Positions 17,610 to 28,056 of a stretch of DNA of 64,000 nucleotides are shown one piece after another (the first letter of the stretch is position 1; every line of letters starts with the position of its first letter). The stretch comes from Neglectibacter timonensis (GTDB lineage Bacteria > Bacillota > Clostridia > Oscillospirales > Acutalibacteraceae). The position numbers and the translations under genes were made by a program. The DNA is taken from the NCBI RefSeq assembly GCF_900048895.1, contig NZ_LT160639.1:253001-317000 (forward strand), in the 5' to 3' direction. The notes below the pieces were generated by a model. It was not told the origin of the DNA. It worked only from the letters and a program-made list of their open reading frames with translations, and did not search any database.

Positions 17610-20025
17610 ACACGCTGCGCAGGCGGATACCGTCCGTTTTTCCAGAGAGTACTTTTACCCGATTCTCCCCCGGATCCATGTCAAAGTAGTTGTCGGAAAG
17701 CAGGAGATCCTCCTCTTCGTTTTGAATCTCCACACTTTTGGCGTAGGCCTTTGCAGTTACGACAATCTCCTCTCCCTCTACCCGGCAGCAAAGTATGGGA
17801 TCCGGGTAATCGAAATACTTAGGCAGAGAGAAAATCACCGTGCCCCCGGACGTCCGGACACCGGAAATCAACAGCTCATAGCTCACATAACTGCGGAAAG
17901 GATCCGCCTCGGGAAGCTCCACCTTGTCAAGCCATACACTCTGCAGCTTCGGCGCCACAAGAGATACAGTCTCCTCCCGCAGAATGTGCCCGCTGCGGTC
18001 ACGCAGCGACCACCGCACCGTGCAGGCATGGTCCTCCATTGTCTCATTGGAAACTGAAAAACGCACGCTCTTTTCCATTTTGTAAGGCTCGGCGTTCACA
18101 TTGGTATTTTGGGTGAGCATCCCCTCTTCACAGCAGGAGAGCAACACCGGCGCGAAAAAGCGCTTGGCATAATAGTGAAGCGCCTTCCAGCGCCCGGTAT
18201 AATCGATGGAAGCCCAGGAAGCTACCGGCCAGCAATCGTTCAGCTGCCAGTAAATGGCCCCCATACAAATCCCCCTGATGCGCCGGAAATGCTCCACCCC
18301 ATAGCGGATCGCCTCTCCCTGCAGCAGCTGGGAGGCATACAGCGCGGTCTCAAAGGAAGTGGGGTAACGGAACATCTGCTGCAGATAGGCCATAGTCAGG
18401 GCGTTGCCCCGTTCGCAGCGCTGATGCTTTTCCATCACATAGGAAAAGAGATTCCTGTCTTCCGGCAGCGTATAGGTTTCCACCGTTTTCAGGCACGGGA
18501 AGGATTCGAAACCAAACTCTGAAAGATACCGGAAGCTGTGTTTCCGGTACTCGCTGAAAGGGGCAAAGCCATGCCAGACATCCCAATTGTGCACGTCTCC
18601 CCGGGCAGGGTCGTTGGGCTTGTCGAATGCGCCGCCTGAAGAAGGACTGGCGGGCCAGTAGAAGGTATCGGGATCCTGCCGGCGGATGGCTTTGGGAATC
18701 AGATACTCGTACATGCGGATATAATCTGCCTTCTGGCGGGGCGTTCTCACCCACATTCCCTCATCCACGAACATCTCCATCTCATTGTTCCCGCACCACA
18801 GGGCCAGAGAGGCATGGTGGCGCAGGCGTTTTGCGTTGTCCTCGATCTCCATTCGGACATTCTCCGCAAATTCCGGACTCAGATTATACACAGCGCAGGC
18901 GAACATGCAGTCCTGCCACACTAGCAGGCCCAGCTCGTCACAAGCATCATAGAAAGCATCGTCCGGATAATAACCGCCACCCCAAACGCGGATACAGTTG
19001 AAATTGGCGGCTGTGCACTGTTCCAACAGCTTTCTGGTGCGTTCCGGCGTCACTCTGGACAGCAGATTGTCCTCCGGAATATAATCTGCCCCCATGGCAA
19101 AAATCTGCACACCGTTTACCTCATGGGCGAAGCTTTCCCCATACTCGTCCGGCTCCCTGCGCACCGTCACGGTACGCAGTCCGATGCGCCGCTGCCAGCA
19201 GTCTGCCTCCCGGTCCCCCGCATAGGCGGTCACCTTAAGGGTATAAAGCGGCTGCTCTCCATAACCATGAGGCCACCAGAGCTTCGGGTTTGCCACCTCG
19301 ATTATCCCGGAAGAATCTTCCGCTGTTTCCACCGTTCCATCCGGAGAGAACAGCTCCGCCGTATAGGTAAGCGGCTCTTCTCCCACGTAGTCAAACTGGG
19401 GAGTAAGGAAAAGCTCCACGCTGCCCTCCCGATGCTTCTGCCTCACCTGCACAGACTCAATTCTTCCGCCGTCGATGCCCAGCAGGCTTACCGGACGCCA
19501 CAACCCCGCGTCAGGCAGACGGGGCCCCCAATCCCAGCCGAACATGCAGTGGGCCTTGCGCAGGCTCGGAAAGCCCTTCATTGCGTCGCTGCTGCCGTCT
19601 GCCGGCGATTTTTCATACTGTTCCCGGATAAACCTTGTAGGAGAACGCAGAACTGCCAGCAGTTCATTTTCCCCCTTCAACAGCTTTCCAGTCACTTCAA
19701 ATTCAAATATGCGGTGCATATTCTCGGTATGCCCCAAAGGGCTGCCGTTTAAGAACAGATCGGCCACGGTATCAATACCCTCAAACCGGAGCATCTGGCG
19801 CCTGCAGCTCCAGACTCCTGCCGCAGGTGTAAAACGCAGCCTGTATTCGTAATCCTGCTCCATCACCTTCAGGGCGGCAAGCTCATTATCCCGCCAATAA
19901 GGATCCTCCAGCTTCCCGTTGTTCAGCAAATCGGCATATACAGACCCCGGAACCGTTGCCGGAAGCCTTTCCCGGGATCCCACCGGATTCACCGTCCAGT
20001 TTTCCTGCAGCATCTGTCTGATCAT
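17596..20025 (-). CDS. Beta-mannosidase, glycoside hydrolase family 2
   Basis: Removes beta-mannose residues from the non-reducing end of manno-oligosaccharides. It has an N-terminal GH2 sugar-binding domain ([16 protein letters not shown]), an Ig-like middle domain and the TIM barrel. The acid/base is in [10 protein letters not shown] (Glu of NE, about residue 407) and the nucleophile Glu in YLSEFGFES (about 510). No signal peptide is seen, so it acts inside the cell. ATG at 20025 was chosen: GGAGG sits 9 bases upstream, and residues before it look random. A promoter lies just upstream. About 809 residues, normal for GH2 mannosidases. Confidence 0.93.
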   Translation of the reverse strand: MIRQMLQENWTVNPVGSRERLPATVPGSVYADLLNNGKLEDPYWRDNELAALKVMEQDYEYRLRFTPAAGVWSCRRQMLRFEGIDTVADLFLNGSPLGHTENMHRIFEFEVTGKLLKGENELLAVLRSPTRFIREQYEKSPADGSSDAMKGFPSLRKAHCMFGWDWGPRLPDAGLWRPVSLLGIDGGRIESVQVRQKHREGSVELFLTPQFDYVGEEPLTYTAELFSPDGTVETAEDSSGIIEVANPKLWWPHGYGEQPLYTLKVTAYAGDREADCWQRRIGLRTVTVRREPDEYGESFAHEVNGVQIFAMGADYIPEDNLLSRVTPERTRKLLEQCTAANFNCIRVWGGGYYPDDAFYDACDELGLLVWQDCMFACAVYNLSPEFAENVRMEIEDNAKRLRHHASLALWCGNNEMEMFVDEGMWVRTPRQKADYIRMYEYLIPKAIRRQDPDTFYWPASPSSGGAFDKPNDPARGDVHNWDVWHGFAPFSEYRKHSFRYLSEFGFESFPCLKTVETYTLPEDRNLFSYVMEKHQRCERGNALTMAYLQQMFRYPTSFETALYASQLLQGEAIRYGVEHFRRIRGICMGAIYWQLNDCWPVASWASIDYTGRWKALHYYAKRFFAPVLLSCCEEGMLTQNTNVNAEPYKMEKSVRFSVSNETMEDHACTVRWSLRDRSGHILREETVSLVAPKLQSVWLDKVELPEADPFRSYVSYELLISGVRTSGGTVIFSLPKYFDYPDPILCCRVEGEEIVVTAKAYAKSVEIQNEEEDLLLSDNYFDMDPGENRVKVLSGKTDGIRLRSVYDIR

Positions 20026-20130
20026 GGATATGACCCTCCTTTTCCAGGAACACGGGATAGGGTTTTCCGGCTTCCACACCGGGCACAACAGCCTGATCCC
20101 TTCAAAAAATTTTCCCTTTCACCTATCTTC

Positions 20131-20159
20131 ATCTTACCTTTTGAGGAGAAATCCGTCAA
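20131..20159 (-). promoter_or_regulatory. Putative sigma-A promoter of the beta-mannosidase
   Basis: Minus strand TTGACG (20159-20154), 17 bases, TAAGAT (20136-20131). It is about 105 bases before the mannosidase ATG and downstream of addA, so the mannosidase-Nudix pair can be transcribed apart from addBA. Confidence 0.65.
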
Positions 20160-20222
20160 CGTTTTTCTTGAGACAAACCAGCTGTTTTTTACCTTGAAGC
20201 TTACAAGCTATGCCGTTTCAGG

Positions 20223-23200
20223 TTATCTCTCCTCATGGTATGACCTGGAAGACCCTTCGCTGAGATAAGTGGAATAGAGAAACAGCTCTCCCACCCGGAG
20301 CCCCGTCACCTGTTCCATTGCACAGGCATACAGCCGGATTTGTGTTTCATACCGTTCCCAGAGCTCTGAAACCGTGTTGATTTTGTCTGTTTTGAAGTCG
20401 ATGATGTGGAGGCTTTCATTCTCCGTAAAGGTACAGTCCACTGCGCCCTGAAGGATCACCGAGACGTCTTCCGCGCCCACGGCTCCCGCCATGGAGGCCG
20501 GGATCTCCGCCGTAAAGCGTCGTTCCTTCTGCAGTTCCTGCGACGCCAGCACGCGCTTTCCCAAGCTGCCGGAAAAAAATTTTCTCACCCGGGCAAGATC
20601 CACCGCCTCCGCCTGTTCCGGCGTCAGGTAATGCTTTTCCCGGAGCCGCATGAGCTCCTTTGCCGCATCCTCCGCCGCTGCACGGAAGTCGGCATACTGC
20701 ATGTAATCGTGCAGGGCAATTCCCCTTTCAGCCGGAGTCAGTCCCTTTTCCCCCAGCCAGGCTGGCCGCGGCAGGCTTCTCCATTGTTCTTCCGCCTGAC
20801 CGGCCGTCAGCTTGGAGGCGGACACCTTGGCGGGAATTCCCTGCTGATTCTCATAAGGATAACAGTAGTTTACTTGTTGTTTCAGACGCTCCAAAAGCTC
20901 CGGCTCAGGATCGGCTGGGAGTTCCGCAGCGGCAGCTTCGGAAGGAAGCTCCTCCGGCATACAGGTTTCCAGGCTGATCTTCCAGGGAGTATAACCCTCC
21001 CGGCACACCGGCGTCTCCTCTGCGCCCGCCATTTGTCTCAGCACAGCTCCATCGGGATGATTGAGGGCGCAGAGCATGAGCCAATGCCCTGCATTGCGCA
21101 CGCTGCGCACCGCATAGGGAGAGATTCCCTGTTCCGTCACCTGAGCAGCAAGCTTGGGCAGAGCGCGCTGCAGCCCGGAACCGGAGCCTACGAGAATCAG
21201 TTTTTCCTTTGCCCTGGTCATGGCGACATAGAGCACCCGCAGTTCCTCCGAGGCTTCGTTGCGTGCCGTTTCCAAACGGATGGCCTCTCTTGCCGCCGTC
21301 GTAAATCTGGCCGGCAGAATAGGATCCCGCAGCTTAACGCCCAAACCCAGTTCAGGATGCAGCAGCACATCGGAATGATCTGTTATAAAGTTTCGTCCGC
21401 ACCCCGCCACAATGCATACCGGAAATTCCAGTCCCTTTGACTTGTGGATGCTCATGATCCGCACCATATGTTCCTCCCCAGCCGGCGCTTCCGCCGCCTG
21501 CAGATCGGAATCGCTCTGCCGGAGTCGGTCCAGAAATCTGACAAAACCAGAGATACCGTTGTAGCCGGAGGCCTCATATTCCCTGGCGTAACGCTGCAAG
21601 AGATGCAGATTGGACAGCCTTCCTTCACCGTCCTCCATAGCAAGAACCAGATCTGCGTACCCAGTCTTGCCATATAAAAAGCTGACAAAGGCATCCGAAG
21701 GCATGGTGGCGGCAACCGCCCTGTACCGGGCGATATCGGAAACCACCTGCGCGCAGCGCTTTTCTTCCCCAGCAGCCCGCAGCAGAGAAAGATACAGCGG
21801 AATATCCCGGTTTTCCAGGCGAAGGGCTGCCATATCATCCGCTGTAAAACCGTAGATAGGGCTCATCAATACGGCAAGCAGTGGAATATCCTGATTGGGA
21901 TTATCCACCACACGCAGCAGGGAGAGCATCACCGCAACCTCGGGGGCGGCAAAAAAGCCTCCGGTGATGGAAGCCTTCGCAGGAATGCCCCGTTTCACGA
22001 GCTCCTGTGCATACCTGTGGGCATACTTGTTTGCACTGCGCAACAAAATACAGAAGTCACCGTAATGAGCCGGTCTTTCCTCTCCTCCCTCGCAGACGGT
22101 AAAGCCATCAGCGAGCATTTCCCGAATCCGCCTGGCTATTGCTGAAGCCTCAGCCTCCTCAGCTGGCATGCCCGCTTCACGCTCCAGAAGAAGCAGCTCG
22201 GTTTCACAGTCATCCTTTTCCGGATAGGCAGCGCCGCAGACCAACTGTTCCTCCCCTGTATAATCGATGTCTCCCATATCTCGGGACATAAGCCGGGAAA
22301 AGACGAAATTCACACTGTCCGTCACAGAGTTTCTGGAACGGAAGTTCCGGTCCAGGACAATGGCGGCGGGGTATCGGTCCTGCGTCCTGTCATAGGAGGG
22401 AAAGCTTCTTCTGCAGCGCAGGAAAATTTCAGGCATCGCCCTGCGGAACCCATAAATGCTCTGTTTTACATCGCCCACCATAAAAAGGTTTTCCCCGTTT
22501 TGGGAGATTGCCCGGAACAGGGAATCCTGCACTTCATTGATGTCCTGGTATTCATCAATCATGATCTCATCGAAGCGCTGGGAAACCTCCCGCGCTGCAG
22601 ACGTCCGCTCTCCGTCCTCCTGCAGGAACAGACGGATTGCCAGGTGCTCCAGATCACTGTAGTCAAGGAAGCCCTTCTCCCGTTTTTTCTCCTCATATCT
22701 TTGAGAAAAGTCCAGCGTCAGCCTCTTCAGGTCACAGAGCAGCGGATAGGTGCAGCGCAGTTCCTCCTCGCATGCCTCGCCGTCTGAAGAAAAGAGTTCT
22801 CCCAACTCCTGCAATGCCCCCTTGGCCTCGCCGCGCAGCAGCTCAAGCCGTTCCTTAAGCCGGTCCTCCTCGTATCCGCGCAGTGTGCCTCTGCGCGGGA
22901 AGGTAAGTGTCTGCAAAAATTGGGAAAGCTCGTCCCAACTATCCGCCTGCGCCAGACTGCGCACCCTTTCGGCAAGCGCCAGATCCCCCTGCAGGGCCGG
23001 CAGAAAAGCTCCGGAAAGCTTCTCATCCGCACAGTGTTCCGCTTCCCGGACAGCGGCTGAAAGCACACGGATACAGTGCTCCGCCGTCTCCGCTGCATAA
23101 CGCAGCAGCACCCTGCCCCATGGTGTGGTCTCAATTGGCCCCGGTTCGGCGAACATCTCTGTCTTTTCCTCCAGCCAACTCTCCGGAAACGGGTGAGACT

Positions 23201-23741
23201 GCATAAATTCATAAAGCTGCAGGATCATCGCCGAAAGCCGCCGGTCGTCCCGCTCTCCGGTAAACGCATCGGCCAGCCTTTCAAAGGCTGAAGTTTCAAA
23301 GGCATCGGAGAGCGTCTCATTTAAGGCCTCCTGCGTCAGGTCCTCCCTCTGCTTGTCCGAGACAATTTTAAATTCCGGCGCAATCTCCAGCACATGAAAA
23401 AATTCCCGCACCATTTCCGCGCAAAAGCTGTCTACCGTTCCGATATGCGCCTGGGAGAGCAAAATGCTCTGGCGGCGGAGCAGCCCGTTTTCCGGGTGTT
23501 CCCGCAGCATTTCATAGAGCCTTCGTTCCAGCCGGGCCCGCATTTCCGCTGCGGCCGCTTTGGTGAAGGTGACAATGAGCATCCGGTCCGCCCGGGTCGG
23601 ACGCTCCGGATCCGTCAGCCGTTCAATCGCCCGCTGCACCAGAACCGCCGTTTTGCCGGAACCCGCTGCGGCAGCTACCAGCACAGAGCCCTTTCTGGCA
23701 GAAATAGCGTCTGCCTGGGCTTCAGTCCAACTGACTGCCAT
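20223..23741 (-). CDS. addA: ATP-dependent helicase/nuclease subunit A
   Basis: AddA supplies the 3'-5' UvrD-like helicase and one nuclease of AddAB, which resects double-strand breaks for RecA. Motifs in order: Q-motif SWTEAQADAI, Walker A AAAAGSGKTA (about residues 25-34), motif II IMIDEYQDIN, motif III GDVKQSIYGFR, motif V MSIHKSKGLEFPV, motif VI LYVAMTRAKEKL, and the C-terminal nuclease GAVDCTF...LHIIDFKTDK with Asp and Lys in place. ATG at 23741 is preferred for its spacing to GGAGG; ATGs at 23762 and 23750 are alternatives. It overlaps addB. Confidence 0.95.
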   Translation of the reverse strand: MAVSWTEAQADAISARKGSVLVAAAAGSGKTAVLVQRAIERLTDPERPTRADRMLIVTFTKAAAAEMRARLERRLYEMLREHPENGLLRRQSILLSQAHIGTVDSFCAEMVREFFHVLEIAPEFKIVSDKQREDLTQEALNETLSDAFETSAFERLADAFTGERDDRRLSAMILQLYEFMQSHPFPESWLEEKTEMFAEPGPIETTPWGRVLLRYAAETAEHCIRVLSAAVREAEHCADEKLSGAFLPALQGDLALAERVRSLAQADSWDELSQFLQTLTFPRRGTLRGYEEDRLKERLELLRGEAKGALQELGELFSSDGEACEEELRCTYPLLCDLKRLTLDFSQRYEEKKREKGFLDYSDLEHLAIRLFLQEDGERTSAAREVSQRFDEIMIDEYQDINEVQDSLFRAISQNGENLFMVGDVKQSIYGFRRAMPEIFLRCRRSFPSYDRTQDRYPAAIVLDRNFRSRNSVTDSVNFVFSRLMSRDMGDIDYTGEEQLVCGAAYPEKDDCETELLLLEREAGMPAEEAEASAIARRIREMLADGFTVCEGGEERPAHYGDFCILLRSANKYAHRYAQELVKRGIPAKASITGGFFAAPEVAVMLSLLRVVDNPNQDIPLLAVLMSPIYGFTADDMAALRLENRDIPLYLSLLRAAGEEKRCAQVVSDIARYRAVAATMPSDAFVSFLYGKTGYADLVLAMEDGEGRLSNLHLLQRYAREYEASGYNGISGFVRFLDRLRQSDSDLQAAEAPAGEEHMVRIMSIHKSKGLEFPVCIVAGCGRNFITDHSDVLLHPELGLGVKLRDPILPARFTTAAREAIRLETARNEASEELRVLYVAMTRAKEKLILVGSGSGLQRALPKLAAQVTEQGISPYAVRSVRNAGHWLMLCALNHPDGAVLRQMAGAEETPVCREGYTPWKISLETCMPEELPSEAAAAELPADPEPELLERLKQQVNYCYPYENQQGIPAKVSASKLTAGQAEEQWRSLPRPAWLGEKGLTPAERGIALHDYMQYADFRAAAEDAAKELMRLREKHYLTPEQAEAVDLARVRKFFSGSLGKRVLASQELQKERRFTAEIPASMAGAVGAEDVSVILQGAVDCTFTENESLHIIDFKTDKINTVSELWERYETQIRLYACAMEQVTGLRVGELFLYSTYLSEGSSRSYHEER

Positions 23742-26700
23742 CGTTTTCATCCCCCTCCCCATCTTGCGGCACAGAAGCCTGCAGAACCCTTGTCATCTCA
23801 GTGAGAACCTCGTCTTTGGAAAGCTTTTCTTTCTGCACATCCTGCTCTCCATATTCCTTGGCGCAAACCGCCCCATAGGGACAGTAGCGGCAGGCGCTTT
23901 TATTTTTCAGGTTGGGGAGCGCCTCCACGTTCCCCTGCCACAGCTCTTCCGCCATAGCGGCGATCAGCCGTTTGGAATATTCCAGTACCCGGGTCAGTTC
24001 TTCCTTCGTCAGCACCATGCTGGTGCGGGTGGGCGCCCCGTCCTTGTTGAGCGCGGCTGGAATGAATTTCCCCTTTGCGCCATCCTCCATGGCGGTGATA
24101 ATTTCAGCGTCGCTGAGCACCATGCCACTCATACGCAGCTGTTTATCCGCCTCCTTTTTGACGGCTGCTTCATCCATCCCTTTTTGGGCGGAAACAGAGG
24201 GCTCTGCAGCCGGCATATAGAGAATGCCAGCCGGCAGAACCTGACCGTTTTCCACCAGGGCGGCCAAATATACCAGCATCTGCATGTTGAGGCCATGGAG
24301 CACGTCAGAAAGCCGGAATTCTTTTTTTCCGGTTTTATAATCCACAACCCTCACATAGGTTCCCTCCGAACGGTGGTAAGCGTCCACCCGGTCGATGGTG
24401 CCGCCCACCGTCACCGTTCGGCCGCTCTCCGTTTCCACCTTCAGCGCCGGATATCCGCTGCCATGTCCCAGTCCCAATTCGAAATGCTCCGGACGGAACC
24501 GGCACTGTTTCAGTTCCTCTTCCACATGAAGAATCAACAGCACCGCGGACCTGCCCATCCTTCTGAGCCTGTATTTTTCCCGGCCGGCAAGCATGGAAAA
24601 ACCGCCCAGGCTGATATCTGCATACTCCTGGATCAGACTGTCCACCAACTGGCGCAGTTCCTTCTCCGAACGGGATTCCCGAATCTCAACCGGCTCGGAG
24701 AACACCTTTTCGAAGAGATAGTGCATCAGCGTGCCGTACTGCATCACATCCACTTCAGCAGGCCTGCGTTCCTTGGCATTGATTCCATACCGGCAGAAAT
24801 ATTTAAATTTGCAGTCGTAATAGGTTTCAATCTGCGTGGCTGAAAGATAAGGGGCAGAGCTGAACAGCCCGGCAGCCAAAGCGCTGTCCTCCAGGCGCGC
24901 AGGCCGTCCTGCAGCCGCCCTGCGCAGAGCCTCCAGCCTGCCCTGGTATTGAGGATCTCCGGCAAAAAGCTGTCTCAGCGCTGCGGCTTCCGGCGTATTT
25001 TCCCGGAACCTTGCCGCCATCCGGGTGAACGCCGCCTCTTTGGAATTGACAAAATATTCGTCCGGCAGGCCTCTTTCCACCTGCAGGGCGGGAAATATAC
25101 TCAGCACAGCCGACACCAGTTCGCTCTGCTCCCGATCCTCCCCGTCGGCACTTCTGGGATAGCTGACATAGAGCCGTTCCGAAGCTGCACAGGACACCGA
25201 ATAGGCCAAATACCTCTCTTCGATCGTCTTCTGCTCCAGAGGGTCCCCCAACGGAAGTTCCATGGCAATGAGTTCCTTGCGCTCCGCATCAGAAAATACG
25301 CCTGTAGATTTGGGAACCAGGGGAAATTCCCCCTGCACCGCCCCGATCAGGAAAACTATCTTGGGCGCGGACTGCCGTACCTGCTCCGGCGTACCGAAAA
25401 TCACCTCGTCCACCGTCTGGGGGATCTCCGAAACATCCTCTCCTGCAATCACCTCTTTGAGCAGGGAATAGTACCGCTCTCTGGCCACCTTCCTCCGGCC
25501 CAGAATACTGTGCATTTGATCGAGCACTTCCATCAGCAGTTCCCATACCCGCAGCTGCTTGGCTGCAAGGGAGTTTTCCCCCGCCGCCTCCAACTCCGCA
25601 CAATAGGCTGGAAGATTCTTCTCCATCTGGAACGCCTCCAACATGGAGAAAACCGCCTCGGAAATTTCTTCCCCGGAAGCGTCTCTTATCCTCGCGGCAA
25701 AGCGGGAAAGAGGCTGAATCAGCCGGAGACGCAGCTGGTTCAGCCGGTTCAGCGTTTCCTGATCCTCCTCTGTAAATTCCTGTCCAAATCCCCGGGGATG
25801 ACGCACAAATTCCTCCCGCCAAGCGCCGCCCTTTACTTTCCAGAGAAAGGCGTAGTTTTCCAGCTGAGAAATCTCCTCTGCAGAAAAGCCGGAAACTCCG
25901 GTTTTCAGCATCTCCAGCAGGGGGTCTGTTGCAAATCCGGACTGCACCGCCTCAAACGCACCCAGCACAAAGCGCATCACCGGCTCTGCATCCACACGCG
26001 CCGGCTCAGAGACAAAACAGGGGATCTCCCGCTTCTGCAGAGCCACATCAAGGTAGCCGAAATAACGTTCCGGCATACGGCAGATCACGGAAAAATCCCG
26101 ATAACGGTACCCGCCGCTTTCCACCAGCCTGCGGATTGTTGCGGCCACATATTCCGACTCTTCAAACACATCTTTAGCGGAAAATACATGTATTCCCTGC
26201 GCGTCCTCGCTCATCAGCATCTCAGAAGCGCAGAACAGCTGGGCCTCCAGCAGCTTCAAATTTTCATTCCGGAACCGGGGGGCGCCGGTAAGCAGCACCG
26301 GCGGCAGCTCGCGCACCCCATGCTCTTCCGCCAGCCGCTGCAGGCGGTATCTGGTACGGTTTACCAGTGCAAACAGGCCTGTTCCGTCTTCCGGCAAACC
26401 GTCGGTGCAGAGGGAAAACAGCACCGTCTCCGCCCTGCGCAGGATCTGTTCCAATACCCGAATTTCCTGGGCGGTAAAGCCCTCAAAGGAGTCCACCGCC
26501 ACCGTAGCGCCTTCAAAAAAATCACTGGTCTCCAGCCTGTCCGCCAGACGGGTCAGATCGTCTCTGGAGTCGAGATAGGAAGCCTCCACCAGCGCCTCAT
26601 AGGCCCCATAGATCAGAGCAAGCTCCGAAAGCTTTTTCCCAAGCCCTCTGCCGCCAATCATCTCTGCCGTTTCAGCCAGCTGCTTCGGGGAAATGGCGCA

Positions 26701-27087
26701 CAGCTTCATCTCATTGACCGCCGTGAGCATCAGGTCGGTAATCCTTCCGCTCCTGGCCGCGCCCGCATAGACCTCCAGATGGTCCTCGCTGGCGGCGATG
26801 GCCGAAGACATGAGAATGCGCCTGCCGCCGTCTGTCAGCCTGCGTCCCGCAAAGCCTCCCTCTTCCCGGAATACGGCCTCCGCCAGACGGGTAAAGCTGT
26901 ATACCTGAATGGTCGCTGCCCGAACAGGCCCCGCCTTATGCAGTATGGCCTTCTCCGTTTCGAAGGAATACTGCTCCGGCACCAGCATCATCAGCTTTTC
27001 CCCGCCCTGCCGGTTTTTTTCTGCCAGCAGTTCTCTGAGATATTCGGTTTTTCCGCTTCCGGCACGGCCCAGGACAAATTGCAGCAA
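23722..27087 (-). CDS. addB: ATP-dependent helicase/nuclease subunit B, probable TTG start
   Basis: AddB reads Chi and carries the 5'-3' nuclease. Walker A LGRAGSGKTEYL is at the N-terminus, the nuclease motif (VRVVDYKTGKKEF) is near the C-terminus, and the iron-sulphur cysteines appear as YYDCKFKYFC and SACRYCPYGAVC. Start: a TTG at 27087 has GGAGG exactly 7 bases upstream and gives Met-Leu-Gln-Phe-Val-Leu-Gly-Arg, the usual family beginning. The ATG five codons upstream (27102) has no proper ribosome site; its own codons supply the GGAGG. About 1121 residues. Confidence 0.93.
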   Translation of the reverse strand: MLQFVLGRAGSGKTEYLRELLAEKNRQGGEKLMMLVPEQYSFETEKAILHKAGPVRAATIQVYSFTRLAEAVFREEGGFAGRRLTDGGRRILMSSAIAASEDHLEVYAGAARSGRITDLMLTAVNEMKLCAISPKQLAETAEMIGGRGLGKKLSELALIYGAYEALVEASYLDSRDDLTRLADRLETSDFFEGATVAVDSFEGFTAQEIRVLEQILRRAETVLFSLCTDGLPEDGTGLFALVNRTRYRLQRLAEEHGVRELPPVLLTGAPRFRNENLKLLEAQLFCASEMLMSEDAQGIHVFSAKDVFEESEYVAATIRRLVESGGYRYRDFSVICRMPERYFGYLDVALQKREIPCFVSEPARVDAEPVMRFVLGAFEAVQSGFATDPLLEMLKTGVSGFSAEEISQLENYAFLWKVKGGAWREEFVRHPRGFGQEFTEEDQETLNRLNQLRLRLIQPLSRFAARIRDASGEEISEAVFSMLEAFQMEKNLPAYCAELEAAGENSLAAKQLRVWELLMEVLDQMHSILGRRKVARERYYSLLKEVIAGEDVSEIPQTVDEVIFGTPEQVRQSAPKIVFLIGAVQGEFPLVPKSTGVFSDAERKELIAMELPLGDPLEQKTIEERYLAYSVSCAASERLYVSYPRSADGEDREQSELVSAVLSIFPALQVERGLPDEYFVNSKEAAFTRMAARFRENTPEAAALRQLFAGDPQYQGRLEALRRAAAGRPARLEDSALAAGLFSSAPYLSATQIETYYDCKFKYFCRYGINAKERRPAEVDVMQYGTLMHYLFEKVFSEPVEIRESRSEKELRQLVDSLIQEYADISLGGFSMLAGREKYRLRRMGRSAVLLILHVEEELKQCRFRPEHFELGLGHGSGYPALKVETESGRTVTVGGTIDRVDAYHRSEGTYVRVVDYKTGKKEFRLSDVLHGLNMQMLVYLAALVENGQVLPAGILYMPAAEPSVSAQKGMDEAAVKKEADKQLRMSGMVLSDAEIITAMEDGAKGKFIPAALNKDGAPTRTSMVLTKEELTRVLEYSKRLIAAMAEELWQGNVEALPNLKNKSACRYCPYGAVCAKEYGEQDVQKEKLSKDEVLTEMTRVLQASVPQDGEGDENDGSQLD

Positions 27088-27110
27088 AGGGAACGCCTCC
27101 ATAAATAAAG

Positions 27111-27144
27111 AATGGCCTCAAAGCAAATTTGCTTTGAGGCCATT
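27111..27144. repeat. Perfect 34-base palindrome at the predicted 5' end of addBA mRNA
   Basis: AATGGCCTCAAAGCAAA and its exact reverse complement run without a gap. On the minus strand it overlaps the end of the -10 box and would form a stem at or within a few bases of the transcript 5' end, 24 bases before the addB TTG start. It has no T tract. It could be a 5'-protective stem or an operator. Confidence 0.7.
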
Positions 27145-27171
27145 ATATCACACCTGCGGCTGGCATGTCAC
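27142..27171 (-). promoter_or_regulatory. Putative extended -10 promoter of addBA
   Basis: Minus strand GTGACA (27171-27166), 18 bases, TATAAT (27147-27142), with TGA directly before the -10, i.e. the extended TGnTATAAT form. Transcription would begin inside the palindrome. Confidence 0.6.
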
Positions 27172-27316
27172 GCAATTCAGTTTCCACGGCGCTTCGGCCT
27201 CCCACCTGCGGCGCAGGCGTTGCCGGGGGCTTCACAGAAATCCCCATTTCTGAATCAAAGGTTTTCAACTGCATATTCCTTCAAATCAGCGGACGGAAAA
27301 ACATTGTCGGGGAATA

Positions 27317-27934
27317 TCAGCGATCAAAAAAACTGCACAGTTCCTGATACCATTCCACTGCCTTAAATTTCACCCGGTATTTTCCCGGATGCTTTACCAG
27401 CTCCTGCTGGCTGTCCGGCAATTCGGCCAGCACATCATCCTGCCTCTGTTCCGCCGCCGGCAGACAGAGAGCCGGAAATACAACGCACCACCAGTTTTTC
27501 CCCTCTCCGCTGCCGATTGTCACCCGCAGTGTCCGGTATTTCCCGGCCGGCAGGGAAAAGTTTTCATACTCTCTGGTAGTAAAATACATCTCGGTCACCT
27601 CTGCTGCTGCAGTCTGCCGTACTCCGTTTTCCAGCAGGACTTCCCGTGCCGCCGCCGTGATGGATTCCAGATGTGTGCACACGGCGGAGTTTGCCTCCTC
27701 CATTGTCCGTGCATCCTCGTACCATCTGGACGCTTCCCTGAGCACAGCGTCCCGTACCTTGAGTTTGACCGCCTGATCCTCCGGAGAATCAGAATTGGCA
27801 ATCACATGCAGGCGCAGCACATTTTGGGGAAGTTCCTCGCAGGAGGCTGCAAAAGGGAAAAAGACAGCGGCTATGGTAAGTAAAAATCCACAGACAAGGG
27901 ATTTGGCCAAAGTGCGGCGCGTCAAATCTTTCAT
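27317..27934 (-). CDS. spoIIR: Stage II sporulation protein R
   Basis: Forespore-made, secreted signal that triggers SpoIIGA processing of pro-sigma-E in the mother cell. The 205 residues have an N-terminal export signal (about residues 10-32) and the conserved core LRLHVIANSDSPEDQAVKLK near 42-60 and GKNWWCVVFPALC near 143-155. Its presence puts the organism in an endospore-forming lineage, though it does not prove sporulation. In B. subtilis the gene is sigma-F dependent; I could not find a convincing sigma-F promoter. A 13-codon reading frame with a good ribosome site lies just upstream. Confidence 0.93.
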   Translation of the reverse strand: MKDLTRRTLAKSLVCGFLLTIAAVFFPFAASCEELPQNVLRLHVIANSDSPEDQAVKLKVRDAVLREASRWYEDARTMEEANSAVCTHLESITAAAREVLLENGVRQTAAAEVTEMYFTTREYENFSLPAGKYRTLRVTIGSGEGKNWWCVVFPALCLPAAEQRQDDVLAELPDSQQELVKHPGKYRVKFKAVEWYQELCSFFDR

Positions 27935-27994
27935 AAGTACAAAAATCCTTTCTGTTTTTTAAGCTGACCAAAGTATGAACGGCTTCTTTCCCGC

Positions 27995-28036
27995 TTATAC
28001 TGGTGCATACGGTTTTTTAAAAATTTCCTTTTTCAC
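27995..28036 (-). CDS. Possible 13-residue leader reading frame before spoIIR
   Basis: GTG at 28036 opens a frame coding Met-Lys-Lys-Glu-Ile-Phe-Lys-Lys-Pro-Tyr-Ala-Pro-Val, then TAA. AGGAGG is 5 bases upstream, a much better ribosome site than chance would usually give. It ends 60 bases before spoIIR. It may be a leader peptide or a small remnant; no homologue is recognised. Confidence 0.3.
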   Translation of the reverse strand: MKKEIFKKPYAPV

Positions 28037-28056
28037 AGCAACCTCCTATTCCGTAT

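Noticed and set aside
24949-27108. A 719-codon open frame on the plus strand
   Set aside because: Antisense to addB, which has intact helicase and nuclease motifs; no start signal and no recognisable domain.
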